Origin: Pinus tabuliformis
Taxonomy: Eukaryota > Streptophyta > Pinopsida > Pinales > Pinaceae
Direction: 5' to 3'
Assembly: GCA_031772625.1 (NCBI GenBank)
Contig: CM062815.1
Span: 914,158,979 to 914,222,978, forward strand
Length of the DNA stretch: 64,000 nt
Shown here: positions 1 through 12,270 of the stretch, piece by piece
Layout of the letters: each line of letters begins with the position of its first letter
Position numbering within the stretch: position 1 is the stretch's first letter
Position numbers and translations under genes: made by a program
Notes under the pieces: model-generated
What the model saw: the letters and a program-made list of their open reading frames with translations, nothing else
What the model was told of the DNA's origin: nothing
Databases searched by the model: none

Positions 1-1659
1 GGCACTGATGAGCCTCATAAATGGGTAATTATATGGGCTCATTTTACCTCCTAACCTAGTCAAATCAACCATTCTCTTAGCTTATTGTATGATTTTCTGA
101 TTATATTTATGCTTATAGAGAGTTGAATTAGTTATTATGACATGTGGTCTGACATGTATTTAATGCAGATTATTGATGGATTTCGAGGTCAAAGTCAAGG
201 ATCGAGTGGACAAATGGTAGCAATAACTTGAATTAGAAAGAGGAGAGGAATTATAGGATGGAATCCCCCTCATTTATTACTCCTCACTTCGAATTTCCCT
301 TCATTTAGCTCAGAGTACAAGCAGTCAAATCATGCAGTAGAAGGTAGCCTAGCAAGTGGAGGATGACTGATGATTATCTCGAGTTTTGGGAGCCAAGCCT
401 CCATGAAAAGACTCAAAAGGCTTGCAACAATGCCTTGGCCTCTCTTCCTCCCTTTGGGACCATGATTTGAGGCAAAGACCCTCTTGCTGCCCCAAAAACA
501 CATATTTTCCTCCTTCATAGGACTTCTAATGTTTGCAGCTTTTTAGTAGGTTAATAGTATAGTTTTTCTTTGCTTTAGATCTTCTTCATCATGCTCACTT
601 CTTGATTTGCAATATTCTTCTTTCATGCTTTCCTTTCCTGTAGCATTTCTCAGCATTTCCTTTCATAGATCATAGTTTAGACTATTTTGATGCAAAACTT
701 TGTTTTTCTAGATGCACTCATTTCATTGCTTGCTTGATCTTATTGGTTGACTGTCAGTTCCTTTGCAAAATATCTCTTCTAGCAGTAGGCTAGATTATCA
801 ACCATCACATCCTCCATCTGATCCATGCCCTACAGGTCGCCCAAACCTCACCTCAATTCTGCCTTAGTTTCCTGCATTTTCCATAGAACTTCTTCCTCTC
901 TCCTTGAGCAAACCCAATCATCTTCCTCTCTCCTGGTGATTCATGGTAGACCTTAGGCACCCTAACACCTTATTCCAACCTTCATCCACCTTTTCCACCC
1001 ACTCTCACACCCTCAAAACAGTGAAAACTGCTCTCGGCCTCCTCCTGTAGGCCTCTTGTAGTTGCCATGTTTTCCTCCTGTAGATTTCCTGTGTCCTCTT
1101 GTAGATTTTCCTGTAGGCTTTCTTTTGAAGGCCGAGTGTGGGAAAAGCCTCCAAAAGGCCACCTGAGACCTCCTAGGACCCATCCAAACTATCCTACATC
1201 TTCTCAAGTCCCAAGACCTCCCTTCAACACCACCTATTCGTTGCCACATTCACACACAATAAAATTACATACATGTCAAATTCACATAAAAAACATAAAA
1301 GTACAAAAATATGTCTTTGCTTATTTACTTCCAGAAATAGCTTAGCTAGATGTTTTTTACTTCCTTGAGTAGGTAATGGCATTCCTTTCATGGTTTTCAT
1401 AGTGCTTTTTGCAAAAGTAGAATTAGTTGGTTAATTAGGGTTCATTAGGTTTGCTTTACATTTTAATATTTCTCCTTTCCGCAGTTAGATTAGCATCTAT
1501 AGAGTAATATTTCTATCCTTTCATCACATATAGAGCTTCTTCTGGAATCCATAGAAGTTGGCTTGAGCTCCTAGTGATCTTGCGTCGGCTGAGCAAATGA
1601 CAACATGCAGCAAGAACTAGTACTTGTGCATACAACACTGATGCTTCCAAGTTTATTAC
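1..1659. other. Intergenic, no gene supported
   Basis: Only short open frames occur here and none resembles a known family. The one visible structure is a degenerate run of ctcctgtag-like units around 1036-1117. No LTR edges, terminal inverted repeats or RNA gene were recognised. Confidence 0.5.
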
Positions 1660-2628
1660 GAACTACCGGGTTGATAAGAGTAAAGTAGGCAGCCCAGGAG
1701 TTGCAGCATTATTGCTGCAATATTGGTGCTCACCATGCGTCATTATGGTCAGCTTGTCAGCACTCATTATGTCTAGGCATTTCTCCTGTTCCTTTAACGC
1801 TCTCTTCTCTAAGTAGAGCTCGAGGTTGTTAAACGTTGGTGTGCATCCAGGGAATGGTGAAAAATGTATGGAAATGGGGTTGGGCACCATGCTTGAACCC
1901 TCTTCCTCATCTGGGATGGTGAAAAACCCGATGCCATTTGTTCCGTCCACTACTGTATGACAATGAATGTAGAAGGATCCACTGTAAGAAACAAGCTCAT
2001 TTTTCATTTTTAAATCCTCACGAATGTATTCTGTGATATTCCATCTCTTTTGAGAAGGTGCGTAAACTTGCACCATCTGTCTCTCGATCTGGCCATTCCT
2101 ATTCCTTTTGTTCTTCTTGATAGCGACATCTTTGTATGAAGCATCGGATGTATCAGTCTGATTGAAAACTATGCACTCATCAATGTGGAAGGGCTCTTCT
2201 TGTGGTCTCGAAATATCAGCAAATGCTCTCGTATAAGGATTACAAACACTGCGATTATAGGAACAGCTTTAGATGACCAACATGAGTCTTGGAACAAACT
2301 CATTGCAATAAATGTTATAGGTTTCATATAGCAAGTCCTCCATGAAAGAAAGGGTGAAGCACGAGTTTATCCAGATGCGTTTGTAGAAACAAAAAGCCAT
2401 CGATGGCATATTGAGAATCTTACTACAGAAAACCAATCGTGGTTGCCGGTTGAGAGCTACCTCAGACCACTTTCTTAGGAAGTATTGTGACGAAAGAAAT
2501 TCCTTCCATTGCTTATTGATGATGTGAAACTTATACACAAACTCCATAGGAATCCGAGCTAATATCTCCGTTTGAAGGCCACAAGATACTTTGTTGAACG
2601 ATATTTAAGTTGCATTTTGCATGTCCAT
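1660..2628 (-). pseudogene. F-box protein pseudogene (F-box/kelch-like)
   Basis: One minus-strand frame runs from an ATG at 2628 to a terminator just below 1663, about 320 codons, near the usual length of plant F-box/kelch proteins. The N-terminal part shows the F-box signature: EILARIP, then VYKF...NKQWKEFLSS and a following W (about residues 20-60). Later the motif SVCNPYTRAF matches the 'CNPLTR' segment that opens the C-terminal substrate-recognition region of many plant F-box proteins. Members of this family serve as substrate receptors in SCF ubiquitin ligases. Two in-frame stops are visible: TAA at 2605-2607, seven codons after the first ATG, and TAA at 2269-2271 between the F-box and the C-terminal half. 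Otherwise the frame is open on both sides, so decay looks recent. No kelch repeat is clear enough to count. The F-box call is fairly sure; the subfamily is not. Confidence 0.7.
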
Positions 2629-3907
2629 ATCTATAATAGAACAGAGGTCAATATTTGTGAAAGCCTGCATCACAAATTGAATATATTTTTTGTCTTATCT
2701 TGCAAATGCCTCAATATGATCGATATGATCAAATAGCTATAGATGTGAAAGTCTGGAGAATCAGAAGCACCGCAGAACAGCTTTGCAGCGGTGTGGAGAG
2801 CAGAGAGACTCGCACAAGAGGTTATCCAACTTATGTGATTTGAGTTCATCTATGTGTAATCCATAGAGAAGTTGTGTGCAAACCGACTGAAATCCTTTAA
2901 CAGCTTATGCGTTTTGGGTCACTCTACATGCAATCCATAGAGAAAATACCCAAACAGATGAAACACGACTGGATTTGAAGGGATCCACGGCCTCTTCATC
3001 TTCGTTCTCCTTCTGGGTATCACCATTTTGTGGGGAATCTGCTCTGACTGAATGAGATTCCTGCTCTTGTTGTCATTGTAACTGCTTATCCTCTTTTGAG
3101 GGCTCCAGATGAGGCTTAATTTGATTGTATTATGCCTTCTGTGCATCTGTGAGGGATTTCCATAGCTGAGAGAGAGCTTTTGTTGTGGGGATGTTAGGGT
3201 GTGATTGCCATGCCTTCTTCACTATTTCCCTTGCGCTTCTTGGCAGATCTAGCCATGGTATGTTGTTGCCTTGATCTAATACTCTGCATAATTTTCCTAT
3301 GTATAACATTCGATTCTATGTATAACTGTCAGTTCTACAATTTTGGATGTATGTTTGACCTTTTTTTACCCCCAACATATAGTCAATATTTAGCTACATC
3401 AAAGTAGATATTCGATAGGTCTACTATAGAAAAGCATTGTATAATCTGGAAAATATTATAGAACTAAAAGTGTCCACCATTTCACTATACCCGTCTTACA
3501 CCTAAAACAAGGCGTAGTTCACCATTGTATACATCCACAAAATTATTCTTAGCCCAGAAAAGAGTCTGTTTGTGATTCACATCTTGTTGTTGCTCAGCGA
3601 CATATTGTGAAACAACTACTCAGTCAACTTGCAAGCCTACTCTTCCATGCAATACATTTAAGAGTTCGACACAATCCAGAAGCAAAAAGAAAAGGTTGAA
3701 TGTTGAAGCTTTATTCCAACATTGTTTTTTGAGTTATTTTGAAGATAACTGCAAACAAGTTGTATGATCGTTTGGTCCCTTTTTAGAGACATTGCTGCAG
3801 ATTTTGACAATCTAGACACTATTATCCAAACCACTCTATTAATTTCTATTTTTCTAGCTTACAAAAAAAAGCAGAGCTACTTCAATACTCTTTTGTTGTA
3901 AGTAAAA
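2629..3907. other. Intergenic, no gene supported
   Basis: This stretch lies between the F-box pseudogene and the gag-bearing relic. It contains only short frames without recognisable domains. The left LTR expected for the downstream relic was searched for by eye and not found. Confidence 0.45.
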
Positions 3908-4856
3908 ATGGCTCTAATTGGTGATGTATTAAGTTTATTAAATACCTTGATACATTCCACTATAGATGAGATGGTAAACATCACCAAGGACAATCTTTTC
4001 AACATTAAAATATGTGTGCAAAATGCACAAGACAAGATTGAATTTTTGCAGCTTGAATCTCAGCTACAGCAAGCAGAATTACAACAATGGAGTCGTCATT
4101 CTAAACCTGTTTCTGTTCAGAACAATGAAACAAACTCCCCTAAACAGAAAGTCAATAATTCAGATTTAGTGCCTAATGCAACAATAGATTTGCATGTAAA
4201 AACAGAAATTCAGCCTGCACTTCCCAAGTTGGTCATCAGACCTTGGGAAGAGCTTATCCATAACAAGCACAAAACTGGTCTTGGATATGACAAGGACGTG
4301 TCCTTTCATATTCCAGACTACTCCAAACCAATCCAATTTCAAAGTGTTGGATTTCTTCAAGACGGTTCATCTTCACCTGCTCCTCATGACAGTTCACCTT
4401 CAGCTGTTTCAGATTCTGCTTCTCTTCCACAAAAGCCACAACAGATTGTGAAATGCCAACACTGTGACCAAGTTGGCCATTTTAAATATCACTGTTTTGA
4501 TCTTCATCCATGTAAGCACTATCATCAAACCAGTCATTCTTCAAACAGATGCTTCAGAAACAAGCCTACTACAAGAACAAAGATTCATCTTGGATGGATC
4601 ACTTCTTGGCAATGGGCATCAACAACCAAGAAGATATTTCAATTACATGTCAAAACTTGTTCTAGAGTATTGAACAGTCTTGCAGTTGAGCTTTCTCCAT
4701 CATCTCACCTTGTATCTAACAGGGGGGAAATGGTCATCTAGAAGCTTCAAAGCCACATCAAGCGAGCGTAAGCCACAACCTGCCACAATAGTTTCAGAGT
4801 TGTAGCTAGAGACAAAGATCCCCCTGAGCATGCCTTCAGTTGGTAATTTGGGACAC

Positions 4857-5152
4857 TTCCTCTAGCAGAAGACTTTAGCTTCTTGCCAGTTTCGGAAGAG
4901 TTCCAAGAATTGCATTAAGCATTCCAGAGTTTTTGGTCATCCTTAAACCATCACAGGTTGAGACTTCCCTTTTCAGGTTGATGTTCTCCCTTTTATGTGA
5001 GGTGAGACCTCCCTTTCATGGTTGAAGGTTTCACTCTTCAAAACAATAGGAGCAATTCCTCTAGCAGAAGACTTCAACTTCTTGCTAGTTTTGGAAGAGT
5101 TCTAGGAATTGCACTAAGCATTCCAGTGTTAGTGGTCATCCTTAAACCACCA
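4857..5152 (+). repeat. Pair of ~97-bp direct repeats
   Basis: Positions 4857-4953 and 5056-5152 are near copies. Both begin ttcctctagcagaagactt and end in ccttaaacca. They lie between the gag-like frame and the LTR of the 3908-5456 relic and look like a non-coding internal duplication. Confidence 0.8.
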
Positions 5153-5273
5153 CCCTTTATACCAACATTTCAGAGAGTACATTCAGCCTAGTGCTGCCAT
5201 GCATTTTTTGCACATTTTGTGTTACAGCTCTCTTCTTGGACTCATATATAACCCTTCGGATTAAGGGGGGGAA

Positions 5274-5456
5274 TGTTGGACACCTAATCATCTAAGGGTT
5301 AGTGTGTTCGCTGAATAGATAAAGGAAGTCCAAGAGACCTTGGGATGTGGAACCCAACGGTCACACCATGTATTATAAATGTATACGTTTTGTTAATAAT
5401 AAATGTACTCTCATGTTTTATCTTTCATACTCTTTCTGCCATGTGTGTGTTTAACA
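5274..5456 (+). repeat. Short 3' LTR (about 183 bp)
   Basis: It starts TGTTGG directly after a purine-rich tract and ends TTAACA, the usual TG...CA limits. A poly(A) signal AATAAA lies at 5398-5403. It is assigned as the 3' LTR of the gag-bearing relic. Confidence 0.55.
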
Positions 5457-7379
5457 GACTAGATGAACCACATGCGAAGCATAATCTTTTATTACTAGAC
5501 TGGAAATTGGACATTGAATATTGATACTAAATTCTTTTAGAAAAAATATTGTAACTGAATTGTTCTAGGAAAAAGTCCATGAGCATGCATATAAATATGA
5601 CAAAGAATAAACAACGAAGACCATAATTGTAGATAATTTAAGTAGAATTTATCTTCAAGAATAAGGGTAAACATTTATGCCAGGAAAATAAATTTACACT
5701 GTGGTTTATACTGTAAATATTCATGAAATAGCTAACTGTGAGGAATTATCGAAGTGGCCATTGGTTCCTCCAAAGAAAATGCATATAAATTACATATAGA
5801 ATGAACAACTATCTCTATGACCTTAGTGACCGCTTGATGAGAAAAATCTACATAATACAAACTTGGTTGGAACAACTGAATCCTTCCTTCTTTTCTAAAC
5901 ACAAAGAAAACATTCAACAAGTTTTATATTGACATGTAAAACCCTAAGGTAATTGCCCCAAGAGGGGTCAATTTCTTTTTCATATGAGTTCCATCTACCA
6001 ATGGTTGGCATCTCCTCCTACCCTAGATTTAACCTGATTGGGCTAGGGTTGATGGGGACATGGAGAACAAAAATACAACAATAAATAACCTAAGAACGAG
6101 GAAGTGGAACCTAGAAGAAGTTATAGCCATAGAAAAAACTGAAAGAATAACTTACATTAACATTTCTCCATGGGAAAACCAATGACCTCTGCTAGGTGGA
6201 GCAACACGACAAGTAAAGAAAAGAACTATAAACTCGTGAGGAAGAAAACTAACAAGAACATTAAAAAAACAAAACAAAAAACTCGAAAAGGAAACTCATG
6301 CGGGTCAAATCCTTGTCGCTGAAGAGGGTTTTTACCTGCAAGCGGGTCGATAGAGGTGTCCACCATGTCGATGCTAATCCCTTCCATCAGGCCTGAGAAA
6401 AAATCAAAATGGAACAAGTTAACGTAAAGGGAATACCCATTGCAAAGTAGATGGAGGGCACAAAATTTGTCAAAAAAATTACTTCATACCTGCTAATTTG
6501 CCAAGATGACATCGAGATTGTTAAGGTAAAGGCCCTCAGTTGGAAGGAAAAAAAAATTGGATAGGAAAAACAATCATTTAGAAGAGTTAACCATAGTAAT
6601 TCATCACAGGTAAAATAAAACCAATAGTTGAATAAGGTTGTGAGGAATCAATCTCACCTCGATGAAAAGATGATGGTAGGGTGGAGTAGCTAGGCTCCTC
6701 CAGAGTCATAGACGTCATTTGTATGTATCAAACCCTAATACACCAAGGGAAGATCACTGCTTCGGCAAAGAAGAAAATTACCAAAGACTCTCAACGACCC
6801 CTAGGGAAGTTACCCTAATGGAAAGCCAATTGAGATTAGTCGTAGATCTTACTAGATGGACATATGTAATGCTTAGATCGTAGATCAATAAATAAATATA
6901 TTAAATATGTCGCTTTGAAATCCTCAAGGAATTGTACCAAGGTTCCAAAGGTTTCATATCATAAAGCCTGTGGTAAACATATCCATACAAAGCTTAATAA
7001 TTCAGGTTTCTACTTTGTATTATCAACACCCTCAAGAATTAAAAGGTTGTTGCACAAATAATATCCCAATTAAAAGGCTTTCCTTGATAAAGAAGAGCAA
7101 TGTTCAATCATATAATATGGACAAATGTGAATGAATATTGAAAGTAAATTTGGTATGTGGATTTTGTAAACCTTCAAGCTATAAGATTCTTTTGTTTTTA
7201 TAAAATAAAATAACTTGAGGTTAGGATTAGAGTCATGACATAGTCCATATGAGGAATTTTCCTTATGATTATGGTAGGAACTCCCTAGAAAAAAGTGTCC
7301 CATGAGAATAGTGTAAGAGGAAAATGGTAGAGGAGGGGGACTCCTAGGGTTCCATTCATTTATCGAAAGATAAAGAGGT
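5457..7379. other. Intergenic, no gene supported
   Basis: This is AT-rich sequence with only short frames on either strand. No domains, LTR edges or tandem arrays were recognised. Confidence 0.45.
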
Positions 7380-7640
7380 TAATAATGTAGATTTTAAATT
7401 GCAAGATAGATTTGGGGAGTTGGGGGAGGAAAGAGCGAGAGGGGCAATAGTTAGCTTCAATGGAAAAATTGTGTCACAATTTGCTTGAGGACTTGGTGTT
7501 GTGACCAACAACCAAGTTGAGTTCTTCACTTTGTGGAAAGGTTTGGAAATGTCTCTCGCAAATAAAATAACTAGATTATTTTTTTGGTGACTCAATGTTT
7601 GTCATTCAATAAGTAATCAAGGCCAAGAAGGTGTCGTGCT
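7380..7640 (+). pseudogene. Decayed RNase H-like (RVT_3-type) fragment
   Basis: The plus-strand translation around 7441-7600 keeps the family pattern: a hydrophobic strand with FNGKIVSQFA, then GLG, then TNNQVEFFTLWKGLEM, which corresponds to the usual NNxAExxAL..GL segment. A GDSMFVIQ stretch follows in a shifted frame, matching the catalytic GDS. This domain type is found at the C terminus of plant LINE ORF2, in some Gypsy elements and in host proteins, so the parent cannot be named. It is clearly decayed. Confidence 0.5.
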
Positions 7641-9070
7641 TTGATCATCTTCCCATTCTTCAAAGGATTACTCTAATTGCTTCTCAATTTGAGCGGTTGG
7701 AGCATTTCCATGTGTAAAGGCATGTCTAAATTCAGTGGCAGGTGCAATGAAAAAGAAGGATCCACCCTTAGTCAAGGTAGAATAAAGATGGATCAAGGTT
7801 TAATTAATCATGCCCCTATCCCTTAATCATGTTCATAATTCCAAGACGTTCGAGCTCCATCCATAAAGATGACATCATTGGAAATTGTCTCATTTTGGGG
7901 CAAGGTCATTTGCCTACCACTCAGTCTAGTCCATGGCGTGATTAAAGAGAACAAAGGGAAACAGGGTCCAATTGTCTTTCATTTTCTATCCACGAATTTA
8001 AGATTTCATCCCAATGTCACATGCTTCGTAACAAATGGCTCATGCACATCAATTTCCTTTGCTCTGGGTGGTCTTTATATTTAATTCGTCTATTGTTGAA
8101 GTTGTTGGAGAACTCTGCGGGCATGGAGATTCACTCATTGTGCAGTGGGATGGAATTTATATCGCCATCGTGCATATCCTAACTAACTTTCATTGAACTA
8201 GTTTAATGATAGCTTCCAAATCACAAATTATCCTCAATTTCCCAACTAACACATTACAAAACTTCATTCAATTACACCTTAATGCATATCTTAGCAACAA
8301 TTTTATTGGGAGAATTTAGGTAGGCTTATATATATTTAATAATATGCCAAGTTTGTCCCTAACGACCCAATAATATATTTCACTCTAGAATTATATAGGT
8401 AGATATGGAATCTAGACCCATATTGAATGTTTGGAGATGTGTCCCACAATGGGTTGAAACATGTATTCGATTAATAAATTGTCATATTTGAAGCATCCCA
8501 AAACTATGTTACATCATTAAAAACTTTCAAGTTATCCATAGATATTTTAAAAAGGAAGGTGTTGAAACCCCTGAGAGCCAAGGAGGAAATATTCATGCTT
8601 TCTACGCTATTGGTATTCCATCCATTTAGCAATCCTTTCTTTGTATATTGATTTACACGAAACCTTCCTATAAGGGTTATTTATGTGTATTTCTTAACCA
8701 TTCTAGAGAGAAGATTAGGACCAACTATGATCTGATCATACCCTCATCATTCTTTACAAAGAGTTTCTTAGATCTAGTAGTAGATATGGTTTTCACCACC
8801 TGAGTTGACTTATTTGGACTATTCCAAATCCCAACTTTCATAATTTGTTGTTTAGAAATTTCATCATCTTTACTCTCCACTCCATCCACTCTTTTATCTC
8901 CTAGAATTTAATCTTCAACCTCACATTCAATCAATATAGTATTTTCCAACCCTTATTTGACTTTTTGTATCATTATTCTAAACCTTTAAAATTGTCTTAT
9001 GAATAATATTATTAGTTAAGCCTTATAGAATTATTAGATCATATTACTTTGCTTCATTTTCAATGTTATA
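7641..9070. other. Intergenic, no gene supported
   Basis: Nothing recognisable lies between the RNase H fragment and the left edge of element A. The short frames are not supported as genes. Confidence 0.45.
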
Positions 9071-9075
9071 AGCCC

Positions 9076-10238
9076 ATGTTAACTTTATTTTTAAAGAGAG
9101 AGTGTTTGAGAAGAGTAGTGCAGCAGAGGTAGAAGGGGAGGAGAATAAGAGAATCTTCGGTGAAAGGAGAAGAGACAGAGGTTGAGAGGCTTGGGTTGCA
9201 CATGCCCACATTGTATATCTGGCCAATTTATTGTATAGTGAATTTGATTAATGAGCACTATGTTTATATGTGCCTCTGTGTTTGTTTAACTTCTTTGTCT
9301 ATGTGTTGTTAATGAAGTTGTTGGTCTTTGGGGTAAATGTAAATGACCAATCGAGTGAGTTAGATGTATGTTGCATGTTATTGGTTTAGAATATGAATGG
9401 ATGAATTCATGAGAATTGTGATGTCTAAGAGACATGAAATTCATGAAAGAAAGGAACTTGAATACCTTCACAATTTAAGTAAAGGTTTGAATGCTAGGCC
9501 TATAAAATGGGATCTAATTATGAGTCTCGGGATCACAACATCAAACACTGTGTTTGGCCCTGTCTCCATATGAAGCTTTTGAACATAAATTGGTGAAGAT
9601 TTTTGTTGTCAAAAATCAGCGTAAACTTTGATTGAGATCCAGAGAGTAGAGTCCCAAAGAGAATCTTTGATATACTGGAGTCTATCATTAAACCTATGTT
9701 GAGAGGAATGTGCCACGATGCTTATGGAGTAGTGACTTTTAGAATTTACAGTGAATAGAGTGTTGCCATATAAGAGATAAATAAAGGTGTATGAAGTCAT
9801 TATTTATGTCAATAATTAAGTTAGTGCCTTGAGTAGTCGATTGGGAACAAGGGAGAGTCGTTTCACCTTTCCGAAATTTGAAATATAGTTTTTTAGGGGC
9901 GCTATAAAATCATTTTGTAGTGCCTACAAGATTTTGACCACGCTAAGAAATAATTACAGGCAAAAATTTCAAGACTATGTGTTCGGTTTCTAAAAACCTG
10001 TTTTCGCTTGTCCATTGCTACCATCATTAAAAGTAAACATATGGAATTGGATGGGGTAAGGAATAGATTGGAAGATGAGACAAAAGAATCTCTCATGGCG
10101 TTTATCCAAGTAAGACCATGTTCTTGAGTTAACTGCATGTGTCTACTAGGTTTCTTTAAATGTTGTTAAATTGGATACAAACTTGTGTGTTGAGTTTTCT
10201 TGGGTTATTGGCAGTCGGGGTAACTTAGCTTGTCATCA
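9076..10238 (+). repeat. 5' LTR of element A
   Basis: It begins (A)TGTTAACTTT and ends GTCATCA just before the primer site. It matches 11192-12270 plus 39489-39674 throughout. The right copy carries about 90 bp of extra sequence (roughly 11882-11975) absent here. Confidence 0.85.
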
Positions 10239-10240
10239 AG

Positions 10241-10251
10241 TGGTATTAGAG
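10241..10251 (+). promoter_or_regulatory. Primer-binding site of element A (initiator tRNA-Met type)
   Basis: TGGTATTAGAG sits two bases after the LTR end and closely matches the TGGTATCAGAG site that pairs with the 3' end of plant initiator tRNA-Met. Confidence 0.8.
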
Positions 10252-11191
10252 AAAGCTAATTTCTTGGAGAATATTAGAGCCAAATTTCTCTTTGGTGATG
10301 TAGACAGAATAACAGAGATTGGATTTTAGAGTTATAGTACAGCTGAAAGAGAAATGAAGTAATAGTGGAGATGCTTGCATGTCAAGAAGAGTTGATTCAT
10401 GTATAAATGGAATTTCCAATTTTGAATAAATCTTGATAATGAAAATAGAAGGTATGTAGCAACCTGAAGAAATAAATGTCAGACAAGGACTGAATTAGAA
10501 GATGAAATTGACAAAAGGAAAGAAAGAAGGTATAGTTGTTTGTATGAAGAGACAACCTATGATTCTGAGGAAATTTTTGGCAAGTTTGAACAATTCAGCA
10601 ACAAGTAAAGGTCATAGTTCGCAACATAATTGGTAGAAGAAGGTACAAGTTAACTAAAGATTTGTTAAGATTTGTAAGTTTCACTGTGCATGTGACAGTA
10701 GAGGAATGTGAGGATATTTGCAGCAGCCTAGGGCAAGGTGTGCTCTAAGGGTTCCAGATAAGAGGACCAAGAAGATGCCAAAATCCCAAACTCAAGAGAA
10801 GGTTTAGTGAGGTATCATGTAGCAAGGTGGAGACTTTTTACTGCAAAGGTGTGTTGCAACTCACGAGTTGAAGTTGTTACGATAAGAACAGATGCATATG
10901 ACAAGGAGGTCATGAATTTTTGTACCTTGGGAGTCTGATGTAGGTGCATAGATGGAGCACAAAATTCGATGAATACTGGACCGAGGCTTGCCAATGTGAT
11001 GGGATGGTCACATGGTGTTGTTGGGAGAGATTTCAAATGTTTTGTGAGAAATTGTAGATATTTACATTAGGATGTGAGTTTGATTTTTAGAATAAATTGG
11101 GGGAATTATTTTCTAATGTAAATGAAGTTTCAGTTTCCCTTATTTTGTGGAAAATGGGAAACGATTCATCTTATGACTCTTGGTTTTCCCA
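10252..11191 (+). other. Interior of element A, non-coding
   Basis: About 0.94 kb between the primer site and the 3' LTR. No frame has gag, protease or polymerase motifs. Confidence 0.7.
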
Positions 11192-12270
11192 TGTTAACTT
11201 TATTTTTAAAGAGAAAGGGTGTTTGAGAAGAGAAGTGCAGCAAAGGTAGAAGAGGAGGAGAAGAATAGAATCTCCAGTGCAAAGACATGAGTTAGAGGTC
11301 GAGAGGCTTGGGTTGCACATGCCCACATTGTATATCTGGCCAGCTTACTATCTGGTTAATTTGATTAATGAGAAATATGCTTATATGTGCCTTTATTTTT
11401 ATTTAACTTCTTTGTCTATGTGTTGTTAATGAATTTGTTGGTCTTTGGGGTAAATGTAAATGACCAATCGAGTGAGTTACATGTGTGATGCTTGTTTTTT
11501 GTTTGGAATATGAATGGATGAATTCCCAAGAATTGTGATGTCTAAGAGACATGAAATTCATGAAAGAAAGGAGCTTGAATACCTTCATGATTTAAGTAGA
11601 GGTTTGATTGCAGACCTGTAAAATGGAAGTTGATTATGAGTGTTGGAATCACAACATCAAACCTTGTGTTTATCCCTACCTCCATATGAAGCTTTTGAAC
11701 AAAAATTGGTGAAGAGTTTTATTGTCAGAAATCAACGTAAACTATAATTGAGATTTGGAGAGTCAAGTCCCAAAGGGAAGATTAGAGTTGTTATAGTTTT
11801 TCACTAAATCTGCATCGAGAGGAATGTTCCATGATTTTCTGGAGTAGTGATTATGTAGAGTTTACAATGAATAGAGTGCTACCACAGAAAACACAGCACC
11901 ATGTTTTGTTGAATGTTGTCAAAACCCTTGTATATTTTTCCTAATTGGTAAGGTCGAGTTAGCCTTGCAAAAGATATGATAAAAGGTGTATGAAGTCATT
12001 ATTTATGTCGAGAAGAAAGTTTGGACCCTGAGTAGACGATTGTAAACAAAGGTGAGTCATTTCACCTTCTCAAAATTTGAAATATACTTTTTTAGGGGCA
12101 CTACGAAATCATTTCACAGTGCCTACATGATTTTGAATGTGCTACGAAATTATTTGGTAGAACCTACGGGTAAAAATTTTAGGACTGCATGTTTGGTTTC
12201 TAAAAGCCCATTTTAGCCTGTCCATTGCTACCATCATTAAAAGGAAACGTATGGAATTGGATGGGGTAAG
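11192..12270 (+). repeat. 3' LTR of element A, left part
   Basis: Repeats the 5' LTR from its first bases up to the gtaag target site, where element B interrupts it. The remainder resumes at 39489. Confidence 0.85.

Larger units (their letters stand above)
3908..5456 (+). mobile_element. Gag-bearing LTR retrotransposon relic (non-autonomous type)
   Basis: A frame opening at ATG 3908 encodes about 277 residues. It ends in a zinc knuckle of the CX2CX4HX4C type (CQHCDQVGHF...C, near residue 185), typical of retrotransposon Gag. It is preceded by a GLGYDKD...FHIPDYSKPI segment. No protease, RT or integrase follows. Downstream lie a polypurine tract (about 5263-5273) and a short LTR at 5274-5456. 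The arrangement resembles plant terminal-repeat elements that carry only gag. No matching 5' LTR was seen, so the copy is incomplete. Family assignment (Copia-like from the polypurine tract and LTR style) is tentative. Confidence 0.5.

Noticed and set aside
2919-3146. Minus-strand 75-codon frame as an upstream exon of the F-box gene
   Set aside because: It has no F-box or kelch feature and no convincing splice link to the frame at 2628.
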